Positions 1 to 6,629 of a stretch of DNA of 10,677 bases are shown here, one piece after another. The position numbers and the translations under genes were made by a program. The stretch's first letter is position 1. Each line of letters starts with the position of its first letter. This DNA comes from CAZVWH01 sp964631175. GTDB taxonomy: Bacteria > Planctomycetota > Phycisphaerae > Sedimentisphaerales > Anaerobacaceae. Where the stretch lies: the NCBI GenBank assembly GCA_964631175.1, contig CAZVWH010000095.1:1-10677 (forward strand), given 5' to 3'. The notes under the pieces were generated by a model. The model was given only the letters and a program-made list of their open reading frames with translations. It did no database searches and was not told the DNA's origin.

Positions 1-122
1 TCGCTTTGACTCGTTACAACTGATTACGGTCGGTCAAGCATTTATCTCATAACGAATTTACATAAACAACGTTACACTAACCACAATTATTTTGTATGAA
101 CCGTATTGCGAGGAAAAAGCCC

Positions 123-152
123 ATACGTAAAGCGCGTACGCGCTTTACGTAT
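123..152. repeat. perfect 30-bp palindrome
   Basis: Bases 123-137 are the exact reverse complement of 138-152, with no spacer. Each arm reads ATACGTAAAGCGCGT, and the centre is GCGCGTACGCGC. The sequence would be a symmetrical protein-binding site in DNA, or a hairpin with a very tight loop in RNA. No U-tract follows on either strand, so it is a poor intrinsic terminator. Its GC-rich core stands out in an AT-rich stretch. Function unknown. Confidence 0.85.
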
Positions 153-352
153 ATCATAAGTGAACACGAAAGCTGATTTACTTGTCTTAGATTGGGCGTT
201 CTACGTGTATTATTATATGAATTGTAATTAGTCCCCGCATCTTGCATATTTAAGGTGGCGGACGGATTTGATATTTATTGACTCAGGAGTACCACAAACT
301 ACAACAGATAAACCATTAAAAGCTCTGTTTAAGGTCTCTGTTGACAAACAAG

Positions 353-498
353 AGATTGCTTCGTCGTCCGGCCTGGCCTTAGTCCGTCGATACAAAACCG
401 GCGGCATCGCCGGATGACGCAGCGGGATGGCCTACTCGCAATGAAAAAAGCTGCGTTTCTGAGTCGTTGCGAGGCTGCCAAAGGCAGCCGTGGCAATC
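353..498. repeat. two REP-like units (TCATTGCGAG…GCAATCT family)
   Basis: On the minus strand one unit runs from TCATTGCGAG (444-435) to GACGAAGCAATCT (365-353). It is interrupted by about 60 bases that contain a hairpin with arms CCGGCG/CGCCGG and loop GCAT (398-413). A second unit on the plus strand runs from GTTGCGAGG (466-474) to CGTGGCAATCC. It carries the perfect 7-bp hairpin GGCTGCC-AAA-GGCAGCC (473-489). The same ends recur at 10400-10484. The family resembles widely dispersed REP-type repeats with these ends that I know from many bacterial genomes. Confidence 0.7.
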
Positions 499-674
499 CA
501 AATCCAACAAAGTGAAGTTTGGCAACAAGCCCTAATTGCAATTGGTATAACATCCTTGTCATCGGCTGCTCAGCCTGTGAACATCTCGTGAATAATGACA
601 TCTCCAATCGTTTTCGCACGGTGAACTATTGCAGTTTGCGGGGTAGGCCGTCATTCTCCAAGGATTGTTACAAA

Positions 675-748
675 TGGGCGGTACTGGACTTGAACCAGTG
701 ACCTCCTGCGTGTCGAGCAGGCGCTCTAACCTACTGAGCTAACCGCCC
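675..748 (-). tRNA. tRNA-Val(GAC)
   Basis: Read on the minus strand this folds into a complete 74-nt cloverleaf. The acceptor stem is GGGCGGT/ACCGCCC with discriminator A. The D stem is GCTC/GAGC, with GG in the loop. The anticodon stem is CCTGC/GCAGG, the variable loop AGGTC and the T arm ACTGG-TTCAAGT-CCAGT. The 7-nt anticodon loop TCGACAC places GAC at 34-36, which reads GUC/GUU valine codons. Base 33 is C instead of the nearly universal U. CCA is not encoded: the next bases on the minus strand are TTT. All other conserved positions look intact, so it is probably a functional gene. Confidence 0.93.
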
Positions 749-765
749 TGTAATCGTAGGTACAG

Positions 766-792
766 AATATAGCCTCAAGAGAAAAAAATCAA
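766..792 (-). promoter_or_regulatory. possible sigma-70-type promoter of the tRNA gene
   Basis: On the minus strand a -35-like TTGATT (792-787) is followed after 15 bases by a -10-like TATATT (771-766). This would start transcription about 10 bases before the tRNA 5' end at 748. The spacer is shorter than the preferred 17. The position, between the pilus-operon hairpin and the tRNA, fits independent transcription of the tRNA. This is an assignment by eye. Confidence 0.4.
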
Positions 793-826
793 GAATTTTT
801 CTGCTCTTAACCGTGCAAATGTATAT

Positions 827-858
827 GATGCAGCTTGAGGTTTGCCTCAAACAGCATC
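827..858 (-). terminator. hairpin at the end of the pilus operon
   Basis: Two 14-base arms (827-840 and 845-858) pair with one T-T mismatch and one G-T wobble around a 4-base loop. The hairpin begins 5 bases after the stop codon of the last prepilin gene. Downstream on the minus strand is ATATACATTT, not a clean T-run. It is therefore either a weak intrinsic terminator or an mRNA 3'-end stabiliser. Confidence 0.5.
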
Positions 859-863
859 AATTA

Positions 864-1352
864 TCACATCAAGTTCTTTCTGATAACCACCGCGGCTGAT
901 AGTGTTCGTTGCATTTCGCCGCTTTGGACCGTCATCGAAATCTGAACACTTTTACAATCTGAGCCGTCATCTGTCGCTGTCTTAACAAAACTCATCGAAA
1001 TAACATTGTCACAAAGCACATACTCCTGGTCGTCGCTGTTGGTTATAAGATAAAGCTTATTGTCTGAGCTTCTATACTCATAAGTAATATCTTGCCCTTC
1101 AGCGGTGAAAAAGCTGCATTCATTGCTCGGTGCATTGGGATCGACCGGACATGCCGTGCGAAGCTGGCTCGTCATACGAAGCAAAGCCTGCCGAGCATTA
1201 TTGATTGTTTTGAAGATTTCTTCGTTTTCCCGGTAGTTTATGACTGAGGCGTTAAAGGCTACGGCTACCGCGGCGAGCAGCATACCTGTTATTGCCAAAG
1301 CAAATAACAGCTCAACGATGGTAAAACCAGTTTGGCATCTGTTATTTTTCAT
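864..1352 (-). CDS. prepilin, PilW/GspJ-like minor (pseudo)pilin
   Basis: This 162-residue protein has a class III (type IV prepilin) signal. The leader MKNNRCQTG ends in Gly9 and the mature chain begins FTIVE, with Phe at +1 and Glu at +5. The hydrophobic helix spans about residues 10-33 (LLFALAITGMLLAAVAVAF). PilD/GspO peptidase would cut after Gly9 and methylate Phe. The rest is a small periplasmic domain with four cysteines (68, 79, 114, 133) that could form two disulfides. Size and start pattern (FTIVELL) suggest a PilW/GspJ-type minor pilin, but the C-terminal half is not diagnostic. The upstream ribosome binding site is weak (AGAGAA). It is the last gene of the operon, 163 bases after the preceding prepilin. 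A dispersed repeat (1447-1470) lies between them. Confidence 0.85.
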   Translation of the reverse strand: MKNNRCQTGFTIVELLFALAITGMLLAAVAVAFNASVINYRENEEIFKTINNARQALLRMTSQLRTACPVDPNAPSNECSFFTAEGQDITYEYRSSDNKLYLITNSDDQEYVLCDNVISMSFVKTATDDGSDCKSVQISMTVQSGEMQRTLSAAVVIRKNLM

Positions 1353-1446
1353 TTCGCATTCTCTAAGGATTTCGTCAATCGGTTGCGGTCCGCTTGGGGA
1401 TGGCTTGCGCCATTGCGCGACTCGTCACGGTTACGTTTCACGTATG

Positions 1447-1470
1447 CCTGTCCTGAGCGAAGTCGAAGGG
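1447..1470. repeat. dispersed repeat CCTGTCCTGAGC…TCGAAGG
   Basis: The plus strand reads CCTGTCCTGAGC GAAG TCGAAGGG in the gap between the two prepilin genes. This matches a short repeat that I recognise as highly dispersed in many bacterial genomes. Its translations give the recurrent spurious peptides PVLSEVEG and CPERSRR, and the overlapping plus-strand frames here do exactly that. CGTTTC and GAAACG flank it at about 1434 and 1479. Confidence 0.6.
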
Positions 1471-1515
1471 ACGTTTTACGAAACGAGCAGCGCAACCGTA
1501 AAACGAAAGACGAAA

Positions 1516-2127
1516 TTAGTACCGAGCACGGACCCAGCTCATTGAGCTGATTTCCTTCGTATTTAAGAGTACTGTCACTGTCACTCTGACAAAGCTGGTG
1601 CTATGGTCAGCGACAACCTGTTCGAAATTGCCGGGATTGATATTTTCAACGTTGACGTGCTGGCTGAATGCTGCAAAATCGTTCAAAATGTTTCTGAGGG
1701 CATCAATCGGTGGAGAAAAACTCACACCGTCAAAATCATCCAGATCGTCATAATAAGCCAGGTCTGTTTCTTCCGGACCGAACACAGTAGTGCCTGTCTG
1801 AGGGTCAACCACAGGCAATAAGGCGGTAAGCTCTCTTATCTGCTCAATAAGAAACTCAGCCGTTGACAAATCCGTTCCGGCGCCGTTGGCTATTGTGAAA
1901 GAGCTACTGGACGCCAGCAGAGCTGTAATTGCAAGTCCTATCAATATAGTTGCAATCAGCACCTCAATAAGAGAAAAAGCAACCCTGTTAAAATATCGTT
2001 TGGTAGTTGGTAATTGGTTAAAGGGTAACTGGTCCCCAAGGGACTGGTTAAATGATAAACACAATAACCAATAACCAATAATCAATAACCAGTAACTATC
2101 TTTAGAGATTTTTTGTTTTTCCATCAT
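1516..2127 (-). CDS. prepilin, PilV/GspI-like minor (pseudo)pilin with repeat-expanded leader
   Basis: This 203-residue protein carries a prepilin site at Ala50 followed by FSLIEVLIATILIGLAI: Phe at +1, Glu at +5, hydrophobic helix 51-70. The mature chain is about 153 residues, without cysteine, and acidic in the middle (DDLDDFDG). The FSLIEVLIA start is typical of PilV/GspI minor pilins. The 50-residue leader is far longer than the usual 6-25. Residues 11-42 are encoded by an AT-rich repeat (2002-2097) whose other copies lie between genes. Without it the leader would be about 18 residues. Two tandem ATGs (2127, 2124) sit 4 and 7 bases behind GAGG, so translation does seem to begin upstream of the repeat. 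The repeat also adds a hydrophobic stretch (about 12-26). Whether the product is still processed is uncertain. PilC ends 19 bases upstream. Confidence 0.85.
   Translation of the reverse strand: MMEKQKISKDSYWLLIIGYWLLCLSFNQSLGDQLPFNQLPTTKRYFNRVAFSLIEVLIATILIGLAITALLASSSSFTIANGAGTDLSTAEFLIEQIRELTALLPVVDPQTGTTVFGPEETDLAYYDDLDDFDGVSFSPPIDALRNILNDFAAFSQHVNVENINPGNFEQVVADHSTSFVRVTVTVLLNTKEISSMSWVRARY
2000..2097. repeat. AT-rich foldback repeat, in-frame copy inside the prepilin leader
   Basis: On the plus strand this begins with TTGGTAGTTGGTAATTGGTTA, passes the centre GGTCCCCAAGGGAC and ends in tandem AATAACC units. It has the same architecture as 7405-7505 but in the opposite orientation. It shares with that copy an exact 31-bp block in inverted orientation (2024-2054 against 7436-7466). 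The portion inside the gene fills 32 whole codons and has no stop codon in the coding frame. Confidence 0.8.
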
Positions 2128-2131
2128 CCTG

Positions 2132-2135
2132 CCTC
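2132..2135 (-). promoter_or_regulatory. ribosome binding site GAGG deciding the long prepilin leader
   Basis: GAGG on the minus strand lies 4 bases before ATG at 2127 and 7 bases before the in-frame ATG at 2124. The second spacing is the better one. I see no comparable start signal between the repeat and the prepilin cleavage site. The repeat is therefore most likely translated. Confidence 0.6.
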
Positions 2136-2146
2136 ATGCGAGACGT

Positions 2147-3433
2147 TTATTTGGCCGTTACCACCTGAGACATCTTAAATATCGGCAGAATAATACTCGT
2201 CGCGATAAAGCCAACCAGAACACCCATCACAATTATCATTATAGGCTCTATCATTGACGTCACTGCCTTAATAACAGTTTTGAGCTCTCTTGCGTAATAA
2301 TTAGAAATGCTTCTGAGCACATCACCTATATTTCCTGAATCTTCGCCGCTTCTTATCATCTGCACCACACTGCTTGGCATCAAACCATATCGGATGAGAC
2401 TTGTCCCAATTTTTTTGCCCTGGCGGACCTCCTCATAAACTCCGAGCCACATATTTTTATAAAGCATGTTTCCCGATATATGTGCTGTTATCGAGATGGT
2501 ATTTAAGATCGGAACACCTGCTCTTGTCAGCACGCTCATCGTATGCAGGCTCCTTGTTATGTACAAGCTGCGGCAAAGAGTCCTTATCAGAGGCAGTGTC
2601 AGCTTGGTTTTATCCCACCATAATCGCCCGGAACCGGTATTTATAAAGTACCAGAATCCCCATATTGAAGCGCCGATGGCCGGTACGATAAGAATCCAGT
2701 AATTGCGTACAAAACCGCTGGTCGCCATTAAGATTGTGGTCGGAAGGGGCAGTAGATGCTCCTTTCCTGCAAATATCGCTGTAAACCTTGGCAATACGAA
2801 ACACAACAGGAAGATGGTTACTGTTACGGCCATCACCGCAATAATAATGGGATAAACCATCGCGCCTCTAACTTGTGAGCGAGTCTCAGTCTCCTGGTCC
2901 AGATACTCCGCCAATTTTTGCAGCATATCACTGAGTGAGCCGGATGCTTCCGCAGCGGCGACCATATTTATATAAAGATTGCTAAACACCTGTCCGCCGC
3001 CGGAGGCGGACTCAGCGAGTGCCTGGGAAAAGCTTTGACCGGCCTCGATACGCCCTTTCAAACCGAGGATGATCTGCTTGAACTTCTTGTTCTCAACCTG
3101 TTCGGCTATTGATTCAAGGCAGTCCTGAAGGCTAATGCCGGCCCTAATCATAACCGCAAGCTGATTTGTAAAGTTCAAGATATCCTTTTTACTCGGTCCA
3201 AATTCAACCTTGAAATTCTGAATCTTCTGCAATAATGCTGCTTGGCTACTCACTTTCTCAGAGGGCCGTTCTGAACCCTGTCCACCTGCGGTGTGATTTT
3301 TGTGTCCGCCAAAGGTGGATTCCGTTTGTTCCTGAGCCTGCCAATGTCCCTCCGCTGTGGCCCCCGCTGCTTCGCGTTTGCCAAGCAAACCGGCGGGGGT
3401 ACTTTTAAAATTCTGTGAAGACTCTTCAAGCAT
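2147..3433 (-). CDS. pilC: type IV pilus / type II secretion inner-membrane platform protein PilC/GspF
   Basis: This is a 428-residue polytopic platform protein that connects the assembly ATPase to the pilins. Two GspF domains are present. The first (about 84-208) contains the signature NMVAAAEASGSL (156-167). The second (about 295-418) has the equivalent QMIRSGEDSGNIGDVL (358-373). Membrane segments lie at about 192-215, 243-263 and 396-418. Residues 1-70 are a low-complexity, poorly conserved extension partly made of palindromic repeats: 12-24 from a nested hairpin (3361-3399) and 39-43 from 3305-3319. A further palindrome encodes 141-147 (ESASGGG) in the first cytoplasmic domain. AGGAG lies 7 bases before the ATG and overlaps the pilT stop region, so the two genes are translationally close (11-base gap). 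Length is slightly above the usual 400. Confidence 0.95.
   Translation of the reverse strand: MLEESSQNFKSTPAGLLGKREAAGATAEGHWQAQEQTESTFGGHKNHTAGGQGSERPSEKVSSQAALLQKIQNFKVEFGPSKKDILNFTNQLAVMIRAGISLQDCLESIAEQVENKKFKQIILGLKGRIEAGQSFSQALAESASGGGQVFSNLYINMVAAAEASGSLSDMLQKLAEYLDQETETRSQVRGAMVYPIIIAVMAVTVTIFLLCFVLPRFTAIFAGKEHLLPLPTTILMATSGFVRNYWILIVPAIGASIWGFWYFINTGSGRLWWDKTKLTLPLIRTLCRSLYITRSLHTMSVLTRAGVPILNTISITAHISGNMLYKNMWLGVYEEVRQGKKIGTSLIRYGLMPSSVVQMIRSGEDSGNIGDVLRSISNYYARELKTVIKAVTSMIEPIMIIVMGVLVGFIATSIILPIFKMSQVVTAK
2992..3011. repeat. TCCGCC/GGCGGA palindrome inside pilC
   Basis: Arms GTCCGCC (2992-2998) and GGCGGAC (3005-3011) flank a 6-base loop. In the pilC frame it reads E-S-A-S-G-G-G (141-147), a flexible insert in the first GspF domain just before the conserved helix with AAAEASGSL. 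Confidence 0.7.
3305..3319. repeat. TCCGCC/GGTGGA palindrome inside pilC
   Basis: The plus strand reads TCCGCC-AAA-GGTGGA, a 6-bp stem with one wobble. It encodes S-T-F-G-G (39-43) in the variable N-terminal extension of PilC. A related degenerate copy with CCACCTGCGGTG lies at about 3290. Confidence 0.55.
3361..3399. repeat. nested hairpin inside the pilC N-terminal extension
   Basis: Outer arms CCCCCGC (3361-3367) and GCGGGGG (3393-3399) enclose an inner hairpin GTTTGC-CAA-GCAAAC (3376-3390). In frame it encodes about residues 12-24 (TPAGLLGKREAAG). The outer C5/G5 arms and nested design resemble the element at 10575-10677. Confidence 0.55.
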
Positions 3434-3444
3434 ATTAACGCTCC

Positions 3445-4557
3445 TTATCCCGCTTTGCTTACCGCACCGACCGGCTGGGCGGAATGCGACTTTTCATTTT
3501 GTGCAGCAAGCATCTTCTCCATCCGGGCCGGATTGCTTGAGCGATTGATTGCTTCTTCTTTGTCTATGTAGCCATTGGAATACATTAGACCGATACTATA
3601 ATCCATTGTCTGCATACCTAATCTGCGGGAAGTTTCTATAATATTTGGTATTTCAAATATCCTGTTTTCACGGATACAGTTCCGTGCGGCTGAAGTGCAC
3701 AGCATTATCTCCACACAGGGTATCATCCCCGGCTTATCTATCCGCTTAAATAATGTCTGTGAGATAACCGCCTGCAGGGTGTTGGCGAGCATGGTCCGAA
3801 TCTGATTCTGTTGATTTGCAGGATAAATATCTATGATACGCTCGACAGTTTGAGGGGCATTGATAGTGTGCAGAGTGCTAAAGACGAGGTGGCCGGTCTC
3901 AGCAGCGGTAATTGTAAAACTTGTGGTTTCCAGGTCCCTCATTTCTCCGACCATAATGATATCGGGGTCCTGCCGCAGCACGTGCCTAAGCCCCGACGCA
4001 AAGTCCGGACAGTCTGAGCCGACTTCACGCTGTTCTATCATGCTTTTGTTATTCTCAATCAGATATTCAATAGGGTCTTCCAGCGTAATTATGCGTTTAC
4101 CATACTTGGCGTTTATCGATCCTATCATTGCGGCAAGCGTGGTACTTTTGCCGGAGCCGGTATGGCCGGTTACCAACACCAAACCCCTCGGCAGATCCGT
4201 CAGCTCCTTAACCATCGGCGGCAGGTGCAGATCATCAATCAGAGGAATATCACTCGGAATGACTCTAAACGATATAGCAATCGTATCACGCTGAAAATGT
4301 GCATTGACACGGAACCGATGGCCGTCATCAATCATTGTCGAGAAATCTATGTCTTTGCCTTGCTGGTACTGTTTGAATTTTTCCGACCCAATCATAGCAA
4401 TAATCATCTGTGTTGCATCTTCACTGGTGACCGCAGGGAAATCAGTATGTATCAATTCCATATTTTTTCGCAGAACCGGCGGCATACCAACATTAATATG
4501 TACATCGCTGGCCTCTTGGCCTACGGCCATAGCTAATATTGTCTTTATATCTACCAT
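3445..4557 (-). CDS. pilT: type IV pilus retraction ATPase PilT
   Basis: This 370-residue cytoplasmic hexameric ATPase powers pilus retraction. It begins with a PilT N-terminal domain (EASDVHINVGMPPVLRKN, about 15-32). The RecA-like core follows: Walker A GHTGSGKST (131-139), Asp box ITLEDPIEY (157-165), Walker B DIIMVGEMRD (199-208) and His box TGHLVFSTLHT (221-231). The C-terminal motif, AIRNLIRE in canonical PilT, is AARNCIREN here (290-298), followed by GMQTMDYSI as in the family. The length is typical. The last 20 residues are a Ser/Ala-rich tail. AAGGA lies 8 bases before the ATG. The gene lies between pilB and pilC, an order that supports a pilus over a purely secretory system, because type II secretion lacks PilT. 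Confidence 0.96.
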   Translation of the reverse strand: MVDIKTILAMAVGQEASDVHINVGMPPVLRKNMELIHTDFPAVTSEDATQMIIAMIGSEKFKQYQQGKDIDFSTMIDDGHRFRVNAHFQRDTIAISFRVIPSDIPLIDDLHLPPMVKELTDLPRGLVLVTGHTGSGKSTTLAAMIGSINAKYGKRIITLEDPIEYLIENNKSMIEQREVGSDCPDFASGLRHVLRQDPDIIMVGEMRDLETTSFTITAAETGHLVFSTLHTINAPQTVERIIDIYPANQQNQIRTMLANTLQAVISQTLFKRIDKPGMIPCVEIMLCTSAARNCIRENRIFEIPNIIETSRRLGMQTMDYSIGLMYSNGYIDKEEAINRSSNPARMEKMLAAQNEKSHSAQPVGAVSKAG

Positions 4558-4586
4558 CTCATAATTCCTTAAAATCTCTCGAACCG

Positions 4587-4620
4587 GCTCGACTCGACTG
4601 AACTCGTCGAAGTCAAGGCG
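4587..4620. repeat. degenerate dispersed repeat between pilB and pilT
   Basis: The 98-base gap between the pilB stop and pilT start contains CTCGACTCGACTGAACTCG followed by TCGAAGTCAAGGCG. On the minus strand this reads CTTGACTTCGACGAGTTCAG. It looks like a decayed copy of the CTTCGAC…CTCAG repeat class also present at 1447-1470. Weak match, judged by eye. Confidence 0.35.
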
Positions 4621-4655
4621 GAGACTCGTTTATTTAGCCGTCGTGGCAGGCTGAT

Positions 4656-6629
4656 TTATCCCATATTTTCAACGAAGACTTCCTTTTCATTCTGCCCGTA
4701 AATTTCGGTCACTCGCAGCACCTCTTCAATTGTAGTTAAGCCCTGCTTTACCTTGGCAATACCGTCATCGAACAAGCTCGGCTGGCCACTTTCGCGAAAC
4801 ATGCATCGCATGTTATGAACAGAAGGGTCTTTGTTAATCGTATCTCTGAAAGTATCATTGATAGTAAGCAGTTCGTAGATACCTATTCTGCCTACATAGC
4901 CTGTGTTTCTGCAGTAGTCACAACCGCTGCCTCGAAAGAGCTCCTCTGGACTGACACCCGAGTCTTGTATAAATTTGGATCCGCCTATGGCGGATTCGGA
5001 AGCCTGGTATATTTCTTTGCATTTCGGACAAATCTTCCTAACCAGCCGTTGAGCTAATACCGCATTTAAGGAAGCAGATATCAAATACGGCTCGATTCCA
5101 ATATTGACCAGCCTGGTAATGCTGCTGGCGGCATCATTAGTGTGTAGCGTGGAAAGCACTAAGTGGCCGGTTAAAGCCGCTTGGACGGCTATCCGAGCCG
5201 TTTCATTGTCACGAATTTCGCCTATCATTATTACATCCGGGTCCTGCCTCAGTAAGCTCCTCAACGCCGAGGCAAAAGTGAGCCCGATTTTTTCGTTCGT
5301 CTGAACCTGATTGCAAAAATCCAGTTCGTATTCCACCGGGTCTTCGACCGTGGAGATGTTTAATTTATCACCGTCCATTTGCGACATGGCTGAGTAAAGC
5401 GTGGTACTTTTTCCGGAGCCGGTCGGGCCTGTCACTAATAAAATTCCATGCGGCAGAGCAATCTGTCGGCTGAAATCCTCACACGCCTTAGGTTCCATAC
5501 CTAACTGCTCAAGGCCTTGCATAATCGATTTTCTGTCCAGCACCCGGATAACCACCTTTTCTCCACAATTAGTCAGCAGCGTGGAAATACGCAGGTCAAT
5601 TGTTCCGCCGCCCACGGAGACCTTAATTTTTCCATCCTGCGGCAGCCGTCTTTCGGAAATATCAAGGTTAGCCATAATCTTAATCCGCGAGACAACCGCA
5701 GGGTGCATCTTTAACGGCGCCTGCATAGCCTCAAACAGCATCCCATCTATGCGGTATCTTACACTGGCAAACTTTTCCTTAGGCTCAATATGTATGTCGC
5801 TGGCCCCCTCATGCACCGCATTGCTGATTAAATAATTAACGAGTTGAATAACAGGTGACTGTCCCGCCATCTTTTCCAGGTCTTGAAACTCTTCTTTTTG
5901 GTCCTGAACAATCTCCACTTCTGTCATGTCGCTGATGATGTTATCAAGACTATAGCCGGCCATCGAATCGGCTGTGCTGTCTGCCTCGAACGAATCGCAT
6001 ACAGCCTGAACGTCCTCTGGGCTGCAGACCACAACCTGTAGGTGCATCTTTGTCTGCCTTCCGACCTGCTCAAAGGCAAAAACATTTTCCGGCTTACTTG
6101 TCGCAACAACGAGAGAATCTTTCTCCATTGCGATCGGCACAATATTGTTTCTTTTCATAAAACTAATATCGAGATTCTCACAAACCTGGCCCCTCGGGCT
6201 CTCGACCGATTTTTGCACATCTTGTGGTGTGATGTGCCGAAATTCCAGGCCGCACAGCTTAGCCTTAGCCATCAGGATATCATTGGTGCTGACCAGCCCC
6301 TCACTCGTTAGCCTCTCTACGGCATCGCAATTCGGTTCTGTCCCGCAATGTCCGGACTGGTTCCGCAGGCTTTCGTGCTGTTGGGCTGTAATCTTGCCCA
6401 TCTCCAGCAAGATATCGACTACGTCCTGCACATGCGATTCGCCTTCTTGCGGAGAATAAAGGTCACTTAGGCCGTTTATCGAACCCGCCTTTGGCGGGCT
6501 GGATTCCGTACCGCCGTTAGCTTCCATATTTTCCTGTAAATCCACCCCTGTGAGGGCAGGTCCAGAGGATAACTCTTTCTCCGGCTCTGATGAATCACCG
6601 TCTTTTTTGGATAAAAAGGGTAGTTTCAT
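4656..6629 (-). CDS. pilB: type IV pilus assembly / type II secretion ATPase PilB/GspE
   Basis: This 657-residue hexameric ATPase drives pilin polymerisation. A variable, acidic N-terminus (1-65) precedes an MshEN/T2SSE N-terminal domain (about 66-215). A second N-domain contains SDIHIEP (277-283). The catalytic core has Walker A GPTGSGKST (401-409), Asp box STVEDPVEY (426-434), Walker B DVIMIGEIRD (465-474) and His box TGHLVLSTLHT (487-497). Two CxxC pairs, CPKC (534-537) and CDYC (570-573), form the usual zinc-binding loop. Two palindromic repeats are translated: residues 44-49 (SPPKAG) in the N-terminal linker and 545-551 (ESAIGGS) between the CxxC pairs. The start ATG overlaps the stop of the upstream gene (ATGA) without a strong ribosome binding site, which suggests translational coupling. 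It is somewhat longer than the usual 560-600 residues. Confidence 0.96.
   Translation of the reverse strand: MKLPFLSKKDGDSSEPEKELSSGPALTGVDLQENMEANGGTESSPPKAGSINGLSDLYSPQEGESHVQDVVDILLEMGKITAQQHESLRNQSGHCGTEPNCDAVERLTSEGLVSTNDILMAKAKLCGLEFRHITPQDVQKSVESPRGQVCENLDISFMKRNNIVPIAMEKDSLVVATSKPENVFAFEQVGRQTKMHLQVVVCSPEDVQAVCDSFEADSTADSMAGYSLDNIISDMTEVEIVQDQKEEFQDLEKMAGQSPVIQLVNYLISNAVHEGASDIHIEPKEKFASVRYRIDGMLFEAMQAPLKMHPAVVSRIKIMANLDISERRLPQDGKIKVSVGGGTIDLRISTLLTNCGEKVVIRVLDRKSIMQGLEQLGMEPKACEDFSRQIALPHGILLVTGPTGSGKSTTLYSAMSQMDGDKLNISTVEDPVEYELDFCNQVQTNEKIGLTFASALRSLLRQDPDVIMIGEIRDNETARIAVQAALTGHLVLSTLHTNDAASSITRLVNIGIEPYLISASLNAVLAQRLVRKICPKCKEIYQASESAIGGSKFIQDSGVSPEELFRGSGCDYCRNTGYVGRIGIYELLTINDTFRDTINKDPSVHNMRCMFRESGQPSLFDDGIAKVKQGLTTIEEVLRVTEIYGQNEKEVFVENMG
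4979..4995. repeat. TCCGCC/GGCGGA palindrome inside the PilB zinc loop
   Basis: ATCCGCC-TAT-GGCGGAT is a perfect 7-bp stem with a 3-base loop. It encodes PilB residues 545-551 (ESAIGGS) between the two CxxC pairs. Confidence 0.75.
6484..6498. repeat. CCCGCC/GGCGGG palindrome in the PilB N-terminal linker
   Basis: CCCGCC-TTT-GGCGGG encodes PilB residues 44-49 (SPPKAG). The same sequence with one more base pair occurs between genes at 10220-10236. Confidence 0.75.

Larger units (their letters stand above)
1..674. other. gene-free region downstream of tRNA-Val
   Basis: No open reading frame here has both a ribosome binding site and a recognisable product. A 26-codon ORF at 96-176 (plus strand) is basic in composition but has no Shine-Dalgarno sequence. 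What can be seen is a perfect 30-bp palindrome (123-152), a half-site resembling the REP end ATTGCGAGG near 105-113, and two REP-like units (353-444 and 466-498). The rest is AT-rich sequence with no structure I could assign. Confidence 0.6.

Noticed and set aside
96..176. 26-codon basic ORF across the 30-bp palindrome
   Set aside because: No Shine-Dalgarno sequence, no recognisable product, and its composition is set by the palindrome.
329..619. Minus-strand 96-residue ORF
   Set aside because: Arg/Ser-rich translation of two REP units. No ribosome binding site and no domain.
1240..1550. Plus-strand ORFs containing MPVLSEVEGT and CPERSRR
   Set aside because: They lie antisense to the two prepilin genes and over a dispersed repeat whose translation is known to give these peptides. 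No ribosome binding site.
3811..4536. Long plus-strand ORFs opposite pilT
   Set aside because: They are antisense shadows of a gene with all ATPase motifs intact.
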